Source: Rhizobium sp. BK418 (GTDB lineage: Bacteria > Pseudomonadota > Alphaproteobacteria > Rhizobiales > Rhizobiaceae). From it: DNA of 64,000 bases. The translations under genes and the position numbers were made by a program. The notes beneath the pieces were generated by a model. The model was not told where the DNA came from. It was given only the letters and a program-made list of their open reading frames with translations, and searched no databases. This document shows positions 52,323 to 62,869 of this stretch, one piece after another (the stretch's first letter is position 1; each line of letters begins with the position of its first letter). The stretch is taken from positions 89,591 to 153,590 of the forward strand of contig NZ_SLZK01000009.1 of NCBI RefSeq assembly GCF_004341105.1. Reading direction: 5' to 3'.

Positions 52323-55300
52323 ATGACCTCTCAGAATGTCGTGGGCGCGACGAGCGCGCATGTTCAAGCCCCTTCCGCTGACCCGGATTTCGGCATCCGA
52401 GCACGCCTGCTGTCGAACGAGCAACTGAGGCACAAGGCCGCGCAGTTTGCGGAAACCCGAGTGCTTGACGTTGCAAGTTTCAAGAATTTCGATTTCTTCC
52501 AGCGGCATCGCGAGAATGAAGCTGAAATCCTGAGGGTCTATCGCGCGGCAGCAGCAGATGTCGATGCGGGCGAGAGCATCACGCCGGCCACTGAATGGCT
52601 GCTCGACAACCATTACATTGTCGAAGAGGCGATTCAGGAAGTCCGTCGCGACTTTCCGAAGAAATTCTATCGCGAGTTGCGCAAGATCACCCTCGACGGG
52701 ACGGAAGTGCCGCGCACGCTGGCGCTCGCCTGGCTTTACATGGCGCATGCGCACAGCAATATCAGCAATGCCGGCATGGCCGCTGTTACGGAAGGGTTCC
52801 AGGACAAGGAGACCCTGCGCATCGGTGAGCTCTGGGCGTTGCCCTCGCTCGTCCGTTATGTGCTGATCGATAATCTTCGCCGTGTTGCGACGCAGATCGA
52901 CAAGAGCCGCGAGATGCGCGCAAGTGCCAATGCGGCCGCCACACAGGCGATTGCGCTCGGCGATGACGGTTCCGCCCAATATCTGGAGACGCTGACGGCC
53001 AATCTCGACGATACGACTTTCGTCACCCAGCTGCATTATCGTCTTCGCAACGCGCTGGAGCCGACCGAGGCCGCGCTGAACTGGCTCGAAAGCAAGCTTG
53101 CCGCCAAGGGTACGGATGCCGAAGCCGTCATGTCGGCCGAGCAGACCCGACTTGGTGCGGCCAATGCGCTGATGGGCAGCATCATCAAGAGCCTGCGCGA
53201 GATCAATGATACCGATTGGTCCGAATGGGTCGAAGAGGTCAGCACCATTGACAAGCTGCTCTGGCAGCAGACGGACTATGCCGAGCTCGATTCCGGCTCC
53301 CGGAACAGCTATCGCCGCCAGATCGAAAAGCTCGCGAAGCGTTCCGACAAGACCGAAATGGATATCGCCGAGGCGGCTGTCCGTCTGGCCGATCGTGCGA
53401 AGGCAGGCAATGAGGATCCTTCGGCGTCAGCTGGCAATGTCGGCTATTACTTCGTTGGCAATGGACGCGCAGCACTCGAAACAGAGATTGGCTTCCGGCC
53501 GCCGCTTAGCCTGCGGTTCATGCGCGTAATCCGCAGGCTGAACTGGCTGGCAATCGCCGTCCCCGTGCTGCTCCTGACGCTGCTGGCGCTGGTCATCACC
53601 GATGCAGTTTTCGTCGATGCCGGCATGCCGTTTTTCGCGACGATTGTGCTGCTGGCGATGTTCGCACTTCCTGCATCCGAGGGAGCGACGGGCCTCTTCA
53701 ACTTCTTCGCCACCTTCTTCATCACGCCCGACCGCCTTGTCGGCTATGAATTCAAGAAGGGACTGCCGGCGGAAGCCCGCACGCTCGTCACCATTCCTTC
53801 CCTGATCGGCAAACGCGAACATGTCGATGAGCTCGTCCGTAACCTCGAGGTCCATTACCTCGCCAATGCGCGCGGCGAAATCTATTACGCACTTTTGAGC
53901 GATTGGCCGGATGCTCAGGAAGAGCAGAATGCCCGCGATCTCGAGGTGCTTGAATATGCCAAGAGCCGGATCGCAGAGCTGGCATCGCGTTATTCCGAGG
54001 ACGGCAAGCAGCGGTTTTATCTCCTGCATCGCCGCCGTCAGTATAATCCTGCCGAAGGCGCCTGGATGGGCTGGGAGCGCAAGCGCGGCAAGCTGCACGA
54101 GCTCAACAGGCTGCTGCGTGGCGAGCCCAACACAAGCTTCTTGCCCGGCGCCGATATCGTACCGCAGGACGTGAAATATGTGATGACGCTCGACAGCGAT
54201 ACGCGCGTCGTCCGCGACACCGTCACCAAACTTGTCGGCAAGCTGCATCATCCGATCAACCGCCCGGTCTTCGACGCCAAGAAACAGCGTGTCGTCGATG
54301 GCTACGGCGTGCTTCAGCCGCGCGTGACGCCGTCGCTGACGACGGGCAAGGACGCATCTACCTTCCAGCGCGTCTTCTCGGTCAATCGCGGTCTCGACCC
54401 CTATGTCTTTGCCGTCTCCGACGTCTATCAGGACATCACGGGTGAAGGCACCTTCACCGGCAAGGGCCTCTATCATGTCGATGCATTCGAAGCCTCGCTG
54501 AAGGGCCGCATCAAAGAAAATTCGGTTCTGAGCCATGACTTGCTCGAAGGCTCGATGGCGCGTTGCGCCTTGGTGACGGACTGCGAGCTGGTCGAGGATT
54601 TCCCGATCCGCTACGAAGTCGAGGTGTCGCGTCAGCATCGCTGGGCGCGTGGCGACTGGCAGCTCCTTCCCTATATTTTCGACGACCGCCGAGGCGTCAC
54701 CGCGCTCGGCTGCTGGAAGATGTTCGACAACCTGCGCCGCTCGCTGACTCCGATTGCCTGGTTCCTGGCATCCGTGCTCGGCTGGTACTGGATGGACCCG
54801 TTCGGTGCGCTCGTTTGGCAGATCTTGCTGATTTTCAGCCTGTTCGTCGCACCGACCCTATCGCTGATCAACGGCATCATTCCGCGCACCAGTGACATTA
54901 TCCTGCAGGCGCATCTGCATACGGTCTGGAAAGACATTGAGAATGCCAACGCCCAGGTGGCGATGCGCATCGTCTTCATCGCCGATACCGCCTGCGTCAT
55001 GGCTGACGCGATCATTCGCTCGCTCTACCGCCTATTCATCAGCGGCAAGCTCATGCTGCAGTGGCGCACCGCTGCTAGCGCCCAAGCCATGGCGCAGACG
55101 ACGATCTTCGGCCACTACAAAGTCATGTGGCGAGCTCCGATTCTGGCTATTCTGGCACTGCTCTTTGCGATTTCTTCCGGTGACAGCGCGTGGATGGTCG
55201 GTCTTCCCTTCGTCATCCTCTGGGTGCTTTCGCCGGCCATCGCCTGGACCGTCAGCCAGACGGCGGAAACGGAAGACCGGCTCGACGTGCCCGACAACGT

Positions 55301-58300
55301 CCGCGACGAGCTGCGCAAGATCGCCCGCCGCACCTGGCGCTATTTCGACCACTTCGTTGTTCCCGGCCAGCATTACCTGCCGCCGGATAACGTTCAGCAG
55401 ACGCCGCATGCGGTCGTCGCCATGCGCACGTCGCCGACCAATATCGGCGTTTACCTGCTGTCTGTCATTTCGGCTCGCCGTTTCGGCTGGATTTCATTCG
55501 AAGATGCAGTCAGGCGTATCGAGCAGACGATCGAGACGGTCGACAAGCTTGAGAAATACCGCGGCCACCTCTTTAACTGGTATCATACGGACACGCTGAA
55601 GCCGCTCGGCCGCAGATACGTCTCGTCGGTCGATAGCGGTAATTTTGCCGGCCACCTGATAGCCGTATCGTCCGCCTGCCGTATCTGGGGTCAGGCTCCG
55701 CTTGCCCATATTCATACCGACCTCGACGGTATCGGTGATGTCGCCGCCATTCTCCGCGAGGTGCTTGGCGAACTGCGGGAAGAGAATAAGTCGGTCCGCT
55801 CTCTGCATGATCGGTTGGACGGCAGGATCGCTGATCTCGAAACGGCAGTTGCCACCGGCAAACGTGAGAAGGAATTCTCTTCGGGGCTGATCGAGCGATT
55901 TGCGGGGCAGGCGCGTGAAATCCGCGAACTTGCCGGCAGCCTCGACCGCGAGGTCAAGACGGCACAGAGCGACGAAGTTGTCCATTGGGCAGAAAAGCTC
56001 GTGGCGACCTGCGAACTTCATCAGACCGACAAGGCCTTCGATCCTTCGCAAGTGGATGCCATCAGCGAAAGGCTGATCCGCGTCGGCAATCGCGCCCGCG
56101 AAATCGCTTTCGATATGGATTTCAGCTTCCTCTATCGCCCCGAGCGCCGGCTGCTGTCGATCGGCTTCCGGGTCGAGACGGAAGAAGTCGATGCCGCCTG
56201 CTACGATCTGCTTGCCTCAGAAGCACGCCTGACGAGCCTTTTCTCCGTCGCCAAGGGTGATCTGCCGACGGAGCATTGGTACAAGCTCGGCCGTCACGTC
56301 GTTCCGGTCGGCCCGCGCGGCGCGCTGGTCTCCTGGTCCGGCTCGATGTTCGAATATCTGATGCCGCCGCTCGTCATGCAGGAGCGCAGCGGGGGTATTC
56401 TCAATCAGACCAACAACCTGATCGTCCTCGAACAGATGAACTATGCGCGCAAGCTCGGCACGCCATGGGGCATCTCGGAAGCGGCCTTCAATGCCCGCGA
56501 CCACCAGATGAACTATCAGTACAGCAATTTCGGCGTGCCCACGCTCGGCCTGAAGCGTGGTCTCGGCCAGAATGCCGTCATTGCGCCCTATGCCTCGCTG
56601 CTGGCGAGCCAATATAATCCGGTCGCAGCACTCGAAAACCTCAACAGGTTGAGGGCGGTCGGCGCGCTCGGCATGTACGGTTTCCATGATGCGGTGGATT
56701 TCACCGCAAGCCGCGTGCCTGAAGGCAAGCAGTGCGCTGTTGTCTACAACTACTATGCCCACCACCACGGCATGTCGATTGCAGCCGTTGCCAACGTCGT
56801 CTTTGACGGCATGTTGCGCGAACTCTTCCACGCCGATCCTGTCATCGAAGCAGCCGAACTGCTGCTGCAGGAAAAGGCGCCGCGCGACATTCCCGTCATG
56901 GCCTCCAAGCACGAGACCGATGCGCCGGCGAAGATCCAAGGCGACCTGATGCGTCCGGAAGTGCGCCGCCTCGAAGACCCGGCATCGCGCGAACGCGAAT
57001 TGCTGCTGCTGTCGAACGGTCGCTATTCGACCATGCTGACGGCGACCGGCTCGGGTTACAGCCGCTGGAAAAACCTCTCCATCAACCGGTGGCGGGCCGA
57101 TCCGACCGAAGACCGCTGGGGCTCGTTCATCTTCCTGAGGGATGTCGCGTCGAACGAATGGTGGTCTGCGACGGCAGAGCCGCGCTCGGTTGCCAATGAG
57201 CATATCCGCGTCAGCTTCAGCGACGACAAGGCGGAATTCGTCAAGACCGTCGGCGAGCTGACGAGCGAAATGGAAGTCTTCGTCGCGAGCGATCATGACG
57301 CCGAAGGCCGCCGCTTGACGATCACCAATACCGGCACCGAAGATCGCGTCATCGAAGTGACCTCCTATATGGAGCCGGTCGCCACCCTGGATATTGTCGA
57401 TACCGGCCACCCGGTCTTCGCCCGCATGTTCCTGAAGACCGAAATCGCTGCCCAGGGCGATGCGATCTTCGTCGAACGCCAGAAGCGCGGGCTGACCGAT
57501 CCTGATGTCGCGATCGCGCAGCTCATCGTCGATACATCAGGTGAAAATGGCCCGACGCAATATGAGACGGACCGCATGCGCTTCCTCGGGCGCGGACGCA
57601 CCCTGACCGAAGCCGCCGCCTTCGACGCAGATACCAAGTTGTCGGGCGCCGATGGCTTCACCATGGATACTTGCGTGTCGCTGCGCCGTACGCTTCGTGT
57701 GCCCGCGGGCGAGAAGGTCAGCGTGACTTTCTGGACCATTGCTGCGGCCGAACGCAGCGAGCTTGAGGCGGCGGTGGAGCACTATCGCCAGCCGGAAAGC
57801 TTCGCCCAGGGTCTCGTTCAGGCCTGGACGAGAACGCAAAGTCAGTTGCGCCAGATCGGCGTCAATTCCAAGGAGGCGGCTGCCTATCAGCGGTTTGCCC
57901 GCTACATCATCTATCCCGACATGGCACTGCGTGCCGACAGCAAGGCGGTTCGCGAGGGGTTGAAGTCGCAGGCCGTGCTTTGGGGCGCGACGCTGTCCGG
58001 CGATGCACCGCTGATGACGCTGCGCATCACCGACGAGCTGGGCACAGATCTGGTCAAGGAGTTGCTGCGCGCTCAGGGTCTCCTGCAATCGCGCGGCGTC
58101 GAAGTCGATCTCGTTATCTTCAACGAGCGTGCCGGCGAGGCGGCTGCTGAAATGCAGCGCACGATCGACCAACTCTGCGATGCGGCACGTCATGCCAGCG
58201 AGGTTGCCGGCATCCAGCGCAATATCTATGTCCTGCGCAAGGATTTGATGACGCCGGAAGCCTACGAGGCGATCATCGCCGCCTCTCGCGTTGTGCTGCG

Positions 58301-60818
58301 TGGCCGCGACGGCAGCCTTACCGATCAGTTGCAAAAGGCCCGGTCTGTTTCCGGTTCGCCTGCACTGCTTGGCCAGTGGGGCGATTCCACACTTGTGCCC
58401 CGAATGGTTCGCGACACCGCTGAGGCACTGCCGGTCGACGGCAGCGACCTTACCTTCTGGAACGGCTACGGTGGTTTTGCGGCCGACGGCAGCGAATATG
58501 TCGTGCGCCTCTCGGGTGGCGAGCAGACGCCGCATCCGTGGGTCAATATCATGGCCAATGAGAACTTCGGCTTCCATGTCTCGGCCGAAGGCGCAGCCTT
58601 CACCTGGAGCCAGAACTCCCGCGACCATCAGTTGACGCCCTGGACCAATGACATGGTCACCAACCGGCCGGGCGAAGCCTTCTATCTGAGGGATCTCGAC
58701 CGCGGCTCGATCATCGTGCCCTACGCATCGCTGGCCCAGCGGTCCAACACGCGTTTCGAAGCACGCCACGGTCTGGGCTACTCGGTCTTCTCGACGGTTC
58801 AGGACGAGATCGCCCTGGAGGTCACCCACACCCTCCATATGGAAAGGCCAGTCAAGCTGACGCAGCTGCGCATCCGCAACGAGGCGGGCGAAGCACGAAA
58901 ACTGCGTCTTTATGGCTATGCCGAATGGATCCTTGGTAACCACCCGACGAAGAGCAAACCCTTTATCATATCGAGCTTCGACGGCGAGAGTGGAGCGGTC
59001 TTCGCGAGCAATCCGTTCAGCGTAAGCTTCGGCACGCGTGTCGCTGCCTTTGCCGCAAGCGAAACTCCGTCGAGCGTTTCCACCAGCCGCCGCGAATTCA
59101 TCGGCCGGCATGGCACGATCCAGCAGCCGCGCACCGTCTCGGCAGGTTCGCGGCTCTCAAATGCGCTCGATCTCGATGGCGATCCGGCGGCAGCCATGGC
59201 CTTCGATCTGACGATTGCGCCCGGCGAAGTGCGGGATATCTGCTTCTACATGGGCGATGCTGCTTCGCAGGAGGAGGCAGCCGCTCTCATCGCGGACATA
59301 CGCTCGATCGGCTTCGAGGACGTTCTTGGCCAGACGCGTGACTTCTGGAAGAACTTCACCGCCAAGACACGTGTTTCGACGCCTGACCAGCGTCTCGACT
59401 TCATGGTCAATAGCTGGCTGCCTTATCAAACCTATAGCTGCCGCATTATGGCCCGCACCGCCTTCTACCAGTCGAGTGGCGCGTGGAACCTGCGCGACCA
59501 GCTGCAGGATTCGCTCGCCTTCCTGCTGCATTCGCCGGACATCGCCCGCAAGCAGATCCTCAATACCGGCCGACGCCAGTTCCCGGAAGGCGACTTCCAG
59601 CACTGGTGGCTGGCAGATAGCGGCGCAGGCGTTCGCACGAACATCTCCGATGATCCGGTGTGGCTTGCTTATGCGCTCGATCAATATTGCACGGCGACAG
59701 GTGATGCCGCGATCATGGATGAGATGCTGCCCTTCGTCGAAGGCGCGCAACTCAGCCCCGGGCAGTACGACGCCTTTCTGCAGCCGCGTGTTTCCGACAC
59801 AACCGCATCGCTCTACGAACATGCGGCGCTTGGTCTCGACCTCGCGATTAAGCGTACCGGCGTCAATGGTCTGCCGCTGATGATGAGCGGCGACTGGTGC
59901 GACAAGATGGATCGCGTTGGCATGGCTGGCCGTGGCGAAAGCGTCTGGCTTGGCTGGTTCCTGGCCGGTGCACTGCGCCGCTTCATCGTCTACGCCGAGG
60001 CCCGTGGCGACACACAGCGTGTCGGCCATTGGACGGCACATCTGGAAAAGCTGAAGAGTGCAATCGAAACGGCCGGCTGGGACGGCGAATATTATCGCCG
60101 CGGCTACTACGACAATGGTGCGCCGCTCGGCTCTAGCCAATCCGAAGAGGACAAGATCGACTCGATCGCCCAGTCCTGGAGCGTGTTGTCGGGAGAAGGC
60201 AATCCGGAACGCAGCGTTATGGCAATGAAGGCCGTTCTCGACAAACTGGTCGATGAAGAGGGCAAGTTCGTCCGCCTGCTGACACCGCCTTTCGTCAAAC
60301 CGGTCAACGATCCCGGCGTCATCAAGGCCTATCCTCCGGGTGTGCGCGAAAACGGCGGTCAGTATACCCATGCAGCCACCTGGGCGGTCCTCGCTCTCGC
60401 CCGCATGGGCTGGGGTGAAGACGCGTGGCGCGCCTTCGAGATGCTGAACCCGATCAACCACTCGCTCGACAAAAGCTCGGCGGATATTTACCGGATCGAG
60501 CCATATGTGATCGCCGGCGACGTCTACGGCGAAGGCGCTCTCAAGGGTCGCGGCGGCTGGAGCTGGTACACCGGGTCGGCCGGCTGGTTCTATCGAGTGG
60601 CAATCGAAGGGATCCTTGGTATCCGCTCTGAGAACGGTCGCCTGCACGTCAAGCCGGTCCTGCCGGCCGGATGGAACGGCTTCTCGGCGGAGCTCGATCT
60701 ACCGAGCGGGAAATATCAGGTTTCCGTCTCGAAGGCGGGCGCAGATCGCTACTCCGTGACGATCAATGGCAATGTGCTGGATGACCTCAACGAAGGTTAT
60801 CTGCTGACGTCAGCCTGA
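52323..60818 (+). CDS. ndvB: Cyclic beta-1,2-glucan synthase
   Basis: 2831 residues, the normal length for NdvB/ChvB. N-terminal soluble part (to about 400), two membrane segments (about 405-470), GT84 glycosyltransferase domain with the DxD (TLDSDTRVV, about 622) and QxxRW-type motif (RQHRWARGDWQ, about 771), further membrane segments to about 1000, a central cyclisation (glycoamylase-like) domain (about 1050-1550), and a C-terminal GH94 phosphorylase-like domain (HLRDQ-type core NLRDQLQDSL; MSGDWCDKM; GRGGWSWYTGSAGW). It polymerises UDP-glucose to beta-1,2-glucan, sets the chain length and cyclises it at the inner membrane. The glucan serves osmoadaptation and is needed for plant infection. 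The exporter NdvA/ChvA is not in the window. Confidence 0.96.
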   Translation: MTSQNVVGATSAHVQAPSADPDFGIRARLLSNEQLRHKAAQFAETRVLDVASFKNFDFFQRHRENEAEILRVYRAAAADVDAGESITPATEWLLDNHYIVEEAIQEVRRDFPKKFYRELRKITLDGTEVPRTLALAWLYMAHAHSNISNAGMAAVTEGFQDKETLRIGELWALPSLVRYVLIDNLRRVATQIDKSREMRASANAAATQAIALGDDGSAQYLETLTANLDDTTFVTQLHYRLRNALEPTEAALNWLESKLAAKGTDAEAVMSAEQTRLGAANALMGSIIKSLREINDTDWSEWVEEVSTIDKLLWQQTDYAELDSGSRNSYRRQIEKLAKRSDKTEMDIAEAAVRLADRAKAGNEDPSASAGNVGYYFVGNGRAALETEIGFRPPLSLRFMRVIRRLNWLAIAVPVLLLTLLALVITDAVFVDAGMPFFATIVLLAMFALPASEGATGLFNFFATFFITPDRLVGYEFKKGLPAEARTLVTIPSLIGKREHVDELVRNLEVHYLANARGEIYYALLSDWPDAQEEQNARDLEVLEYAKSRIAELASRYSEDGKQRFYLLHRRRQYNPAEGAWMGWERKRGKLHELNRLLRGEPNTSFLPGADIVPQDVKYVMTLDSDTRVVRDTVTKLVGKLHHPINRPVFDAKKQRVVDGYGVLQPRVTPSLTTGKDASTFQRVFSVNRGLDPYVFAVSDVYQDITGEGTFTGKGLYHVDAFEASLKGRIKENSVLSHDLLEGSMARCALVTDCELVEDFPIRYEVEVSRQHRWARGDWQLLPYIFDDRRGVTALGCWKMFDNLRRSLTPIAWFLASVLGWYWMDPFGALVWQILLIFSLFVAPTLSLINGIIPRTSDIILQAHLHTVWKDIENANAQVAMRIVFIADTACVMADAIIRSLYRLFISGKLMLQWRTAASAQAMAQTTIFGHYKVMWRAPILAILALLFAISSGDSAWMVGLPFVILWVLSPAIAWTVSQTAETEDRLDVPDNVRDELRKIARRTWRYFDHFVVPGQHYLPPDNVQQTPHAVVAMRTSPTNIGVYLLSVISARRFGWISFEDAVRRIEQTIETVDKLEKYRGHLFNWYHTDTLKPLGRRYVSSVDSGNFAGHLIAVSSACRIWGQAPLAHIHTDLDGIGDVAAILREVLGELREENKSVRSLHDRLDGRIADLETAVATGKREKEFSSGLIERFAGQAREIRELAGSLDREVKTAQSDEVVHWAEKLVATCELHQTDKAFDPSQVDAISERLIRVGNRAREIAFDMDFSFLYRPERRLLSIGFRVETEEVDAACYDLLASEARLTSLFSVAKGDLPTEHWYKLGRHVVPVGPRGALVSWSGSMFEYLMPPLVMQERSGGILNQTNNLIVLEQMNYARKLGTPWGISEAAFNARDHQMNYQYSNFGVPTLGLKRGLGQNAVIAPYASLLASQYNPVAALENLNRLRAVGALGMYGFHDAVDFTASRVPEGKQCAVVYNYYAHHHGMSIAAVANVVFDGMLRELFHADPVIEAAELLLQEKAPRDIPVMASKHETDAPAKIQGDLMRPEVRRLEDPASRERELLLLSNGRYSTMLTATGSGYSRWKNLSINRWRADPTEDRWGSFIFLRDVASNEWWSATAEPRSVANEHIRVSFSDDKAEFVKTVGELTSEMEVFVASDHDAEGRRLTITNTGTEDRVIEVTSYMEPVATLDIVDTGHPVFARMFLKTEIAAQGDAIFVERQKRGLTDPDVAIAQLIVDTSGENGPTQYETDRMRFLGRGRTLTEAAAFDADTKLSGADGFTMDTCVSLRRTLRVPAGEKVSVTFWTIAAAERSELEAAVEHYRQPESFAQGLVQAWTRTQSQLRQIGVNSKEAAAYQRFARYIIYPDMALRADSKAVREGLKSQAVLWGATLSGDAPLMTLRITDELGTDLVKELLRAQGLLQSRGVEVDLVIFNERAGEAAAEMQRTIDQLCDAARHASEVAGIQRNIYVLRKDLMTPEAYEAIIAASRVVLRGRDGSLTDQLQKARSVSGSPALLGQWGDSTLVPRMVRDTAEALPVDGSDLTFWNGYGGFAADGSEYVVRLSGGEQTPHPWVNIMANENFGFHVSAEGAAFTWSQNSRDHQLTPWTNDMVTNRPGEAFYLRDLDRGSIIVPYASLAQRSNTRFEARHGLGYSVFSTVQDEIALEVTHTLHMERPVKLTQLRIRNEAGEARKLRLYGYAEWILGNHPTKSKPFIISSFDGESGAVFASNPFSVSFGTRVAAFAASETPSSVSTSRREFIGRHGTIQQPRTVSAGSRLSNALDLDGDPAAAMAFDLTIAPGEVRDICFYMGDAASQEEAAALIADIRSIGFEDVLGQTRDFWKNFTAKTRVSTPDQRLDFMVNSWLPYQTYSCRIMARTAFYQSSGAWNLRDQLQDSLAFLLHSPDIARKQILNTGRRQFPEGDFQHWWLADSGAGVRTNISDDPVWLAYALDQYCTATGDAAIMDEMLPFVEGAQLSPGQYDAFLQPRVSDTTASLYEHAALGLDLAIKRTGVNGLPLMMSGDWCDKMDRVGMAGRGESVWLGWFLAGALRRFIVYAEARGDTQRVGHWTAHLEKLKSAIETAGWDGEYYRRGYYDNGAPLGSSQSEEDKIDSIAQSWSVLSGEGNPERSVMAMKAVLDKLVDEEGKFVRLLTPPFVKPVNDPGVIKAYPPGVRENGGQYTHAATWAVLALARMGWGEDAWRAFEMLNPINHSLDKSSADIYRIEPYVIAGDVYGEGALKGRGGWSWYTGSAGWFYRVAIEGILGIRSENGRLHVKPVLPAGWNGFSAELDLPSGKYQVSVSKAGADRYSVTINGNVLDDLNEGYLLTSA

Positions 60819-60830
60819 GGTTTCATTGTT

Positions 60831-60857
60831 GGGGCAGTCGACTTCTGTCACTGCCCC
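60831..60857 (+). terminator. Hairpin between ndvB and the convergent cyclase gene
   Basis: GGGGCAGT and ACTGCCCC flank an 11-base loop, 12 bases after the ndvB stop and 27 bases before the stop of the opposing cyclase gene. Suited to act in both directions; no T-run. Confidence 0.6.
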
Positions 60858-60883
60858 AGCGATTGCTCTCGTCGCCGCATGTA

Positions 60884-61942
60884 TCAATCCCTCGGCAGGG
60901 TAAAGACGGCGCAGGGATCTGCAATCCCGCGCAGTTGATGTTCGCCGAGAGGCACCAGTTTCGTTGAAATTTCAGCAGCCAGCGCGCCCGATATCAGCAC
61001 GCGATGACCAAGGGATTTGCAGAGCCCTTCCAGCCGGCTGACCAGGTTGACGGCCGGGCCTATCGCGGTGAAGTCCAGCCGGTCGGCCGCACCGACATTG
61101 CCCCAGAGCATTTCGCCGAAATGCAGCGCCACGCCAAATGGGAGGGGCGGCAGGCCCTGTGTTCGACGTGCGGCATCAAGATGGGCCATGCCGGCACGAG
61201 CTGCTGCCACAGCGCGAAGGGACGCCTCGCAGGCTTCGCGCGGCGTGCTGGTAACGGGGAAAATCGCCAGCACGCCGTCACCAATGAATTTCAGCACTTC
61301 GCCCCCGAAGGCGTGTACCGCGCCGGCAACACGATCAAACCAGGCGTCGAGCGTGTCGATCATGAGCGACGGCTCCGTCGCCTCGGAGAGGGCGGTGAAA
61401 TCGCGCAGATCAGCGCACAGCAACGCCGCGCGGATCGTCTCGCCGCCGCTGCGGCCCAGCGCTCCGGCCTGCACCTGGGCAGCACTGCGGCGGCCGAGAT
61501 AGGCTTCGAGCAGAGTTGTGAGCGACGTTCGCGCGGTCAGAGCCGCAAGAGGTGCTGCCGCAAAGCGCGTGGCCTGATGCAATCGATCCGCTTCTGCCGG
61601 GGAGAACCGACGTAACCCCGCCCAGCCCAACATCAAGCCGCGGACATCCGGGCCGATCTTCTCTTCCTGTACCGGCCCGAGCCCGGCAAGCCAGTCGCCG
61701 GCGGCCTTATCGAGAGAGCTGCCGGCAAAGGCGAGCGCCTCGATCACCGTGTCGCTCTCCGCCCGCCATAACCAGGTACGGCGTGAAATTATCGGATGAG
61801 GAACAGCAAACGTAAGAGCGCCGCCCGCAAGAGGCAGGCCATCAGCAGCCAAGCGGCGGCCAAGCTCGCCAATGAATTGTTCCGGGCCAGATGAGGCGCT
61901 AGCCTCATCGATCAGCCAGGCGAGATGGGCGGGTAAATCCAT
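60884..61942 (-). CDS. Class III adenylate/guanylate cyclase domain protein
   Basis: 352 residues from ATG 61942; the frame begins with a GTG at 61960. The first 180 residues are an unassigned soluble, Ala/Leu-rich region containing no membrane segments (RRTWLWRAESDTVIEAL is the most distinctive part). Residues about 190-345 are a cyclase catalytic domain: metal-binding Asp in CADLRDFTALSE and FIGDGVLAIF, and transition-state residues in DFTAIGPAVNLVSRLE. It makes cAMP (possibly cGMP) in the cytoplasm. Rhizobia carry many such cyclases; the input signal is unknown. Confidence 0.87.
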   Translation of the reverse strand: MDLPAHLAWLIDEASASSGPEQFIGELGRRLAADGLPLAGGALTFAVPHPIISRRTWLWRAESDTVIEALAFAGSSLDKAAGDWLAGLGPVQEEKIGPDVRGLMLGWAGLRRFSPAEADRLHQATRFAAAPLAALTARTSLTTLLEAYLGRRSAAQVQAGALGRSGGETIRAALLCADLRDFTALSEATEPSLMIDTLDAWFDRVAGAVHAFGGEVLKFIGDGVLAIFPVTSTPREACEASLRAVAAARAGMAHLDAARRTQGLPPLPFGVALHFGEMLWGNVGAADRLDFTAIGPAVNLVSRLEGLCKSLGHRVLISGALAAEISTKLVPLGEHQLRGIADPCAVFTLPRD

Positions 61943-62068
61943 ATGTCGATCATGCCACACCGGCTACCCGATGTCAGCGGTGGCTACGAATGCAAATAAG
62001 CATGCCGCAAGCCAATCTCACGCCGTATCTCGCATAAATTCGGCGTCACAATGAGGCAGGAAGCCTGG

Positions 62069-62515
62069 TTACTTCCTGCCATGAAAGATATCCGGTCCCG
62101 GGTCGCGTCCCGCTGCCACTGCGCTCAGGCGGCCGAGATAGTGTGCCCAACCCTCGGCATGACCGGCGCATTGCTCTTCATTGGGCAGGCCTGTGTGGGT
62201 CAAACGCAAGAGCGTGCCGTCCGGTTGCTCGATCAGATCGATCTCGACGAGGCTCGAACCCGGTGGAACTTCCTCGCTGCCATCCCAGCCAAAGCTGTAG
62301 GCAAGGCGGTGAACCGGTACCACCTCGCGAAAGGAGCCGCGCGCAAAGCGGGCGCCGGTGACATTGACGAGATAAAGCCCGCCGGGCTGCGGTTCGATCT
62401 CAGCTTCCGTTCCCATCCAGCGCAGGATCTTTTCAGGATCCGTCAGCAGAGCGAAGACAGCAGCGGGCGGGGCGGAAAGATGCGTTTCGCGGCGGACGAC
62501 GAGGGCCTCTGGCAT
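62069..62515 (-). CDS. SRPBCC (AHSA1-like) domain protein
   Basis: 148 residues from ATG 62515 (GGGAGAAAG upstream); the longer frame to 62599 is unsupported. VVRRETHLSAPPAAVFALLTDPEKILRWMGTEAEIEPQPGGLYLVNV is the START-like AHSA1 opening, and a C-terminal helix GHAEGWAHYLGRLSAVAAG closes the ligand pocket. These proteins bind hydrophobic ligands or act as stress co-factors; such genes are often paired with an ArsR regulator, which is absent here. Specific role unknown. Confidence 0.85.
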   Translation of the reverse strand: MPEALVVRRETHLSAPPAAVFALLTDPEKILRWMGTEAEIEPQPGGLYLVNVTGARFARGSFREVVPVHRLAYSFGWDGSEEVPPGSSLVEIDLIEQPDGTLLRLTHTGLPNEEQCAGHAEGWAHYLGRLSAVAAGRDPGPDIFHGRK

Positions 62516-62869
62516 TGCTTTCTCCCATGGTTGGTCTGCACCGGCGAGGGCCGTTCTGGTGTATCTTAGGAGAAGAATCGCTGGCAGCAAGGGCGCCACG
62601 CGTTGCTGGCGTTCGAATTGCGAGGCTGAAGGGCTTCAACTGGAGGAGGCGACAGACCCCTCTGTGCCTGCCGCCTCCACCTCCGAGCGTCCGCCGCCGC
62701 GCTCAAGGAGAAAGGAAACAGTAGCCTCGCGTCGCAGCCTTGAGAATCACGGATCTGGAAGAAATTCCGGGTGTCATCCGCAAGTCACATCTCGTTTGAA
62801 TGGGACAGATCGGTACTCATTCTATGTGTTTGAATGTCCTAAAATACCCGTTGCGAAGCCTGTGGATAA
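62516..62869. other. Intergenic region without recognised genes
   Basis: 354 bases. Short frames here lack ribosome binding sites and family likeness. TGTGGATAA at 62861-62869 matches a DnaA box, but stands alone. Confidence 0.4.

Noticed and set aside
52060..52326. 88-codon frame upstream of ndvB
   Set aside because: No ribosome binding site, no recognisable domain, and it overlaps the ndvB start; more likely promoter DNA.
62861..62869. DnaA box TGTGGATAA
   Set aside because: Single box without clustering or AT-rich unwinding element; not evidence of an origin.
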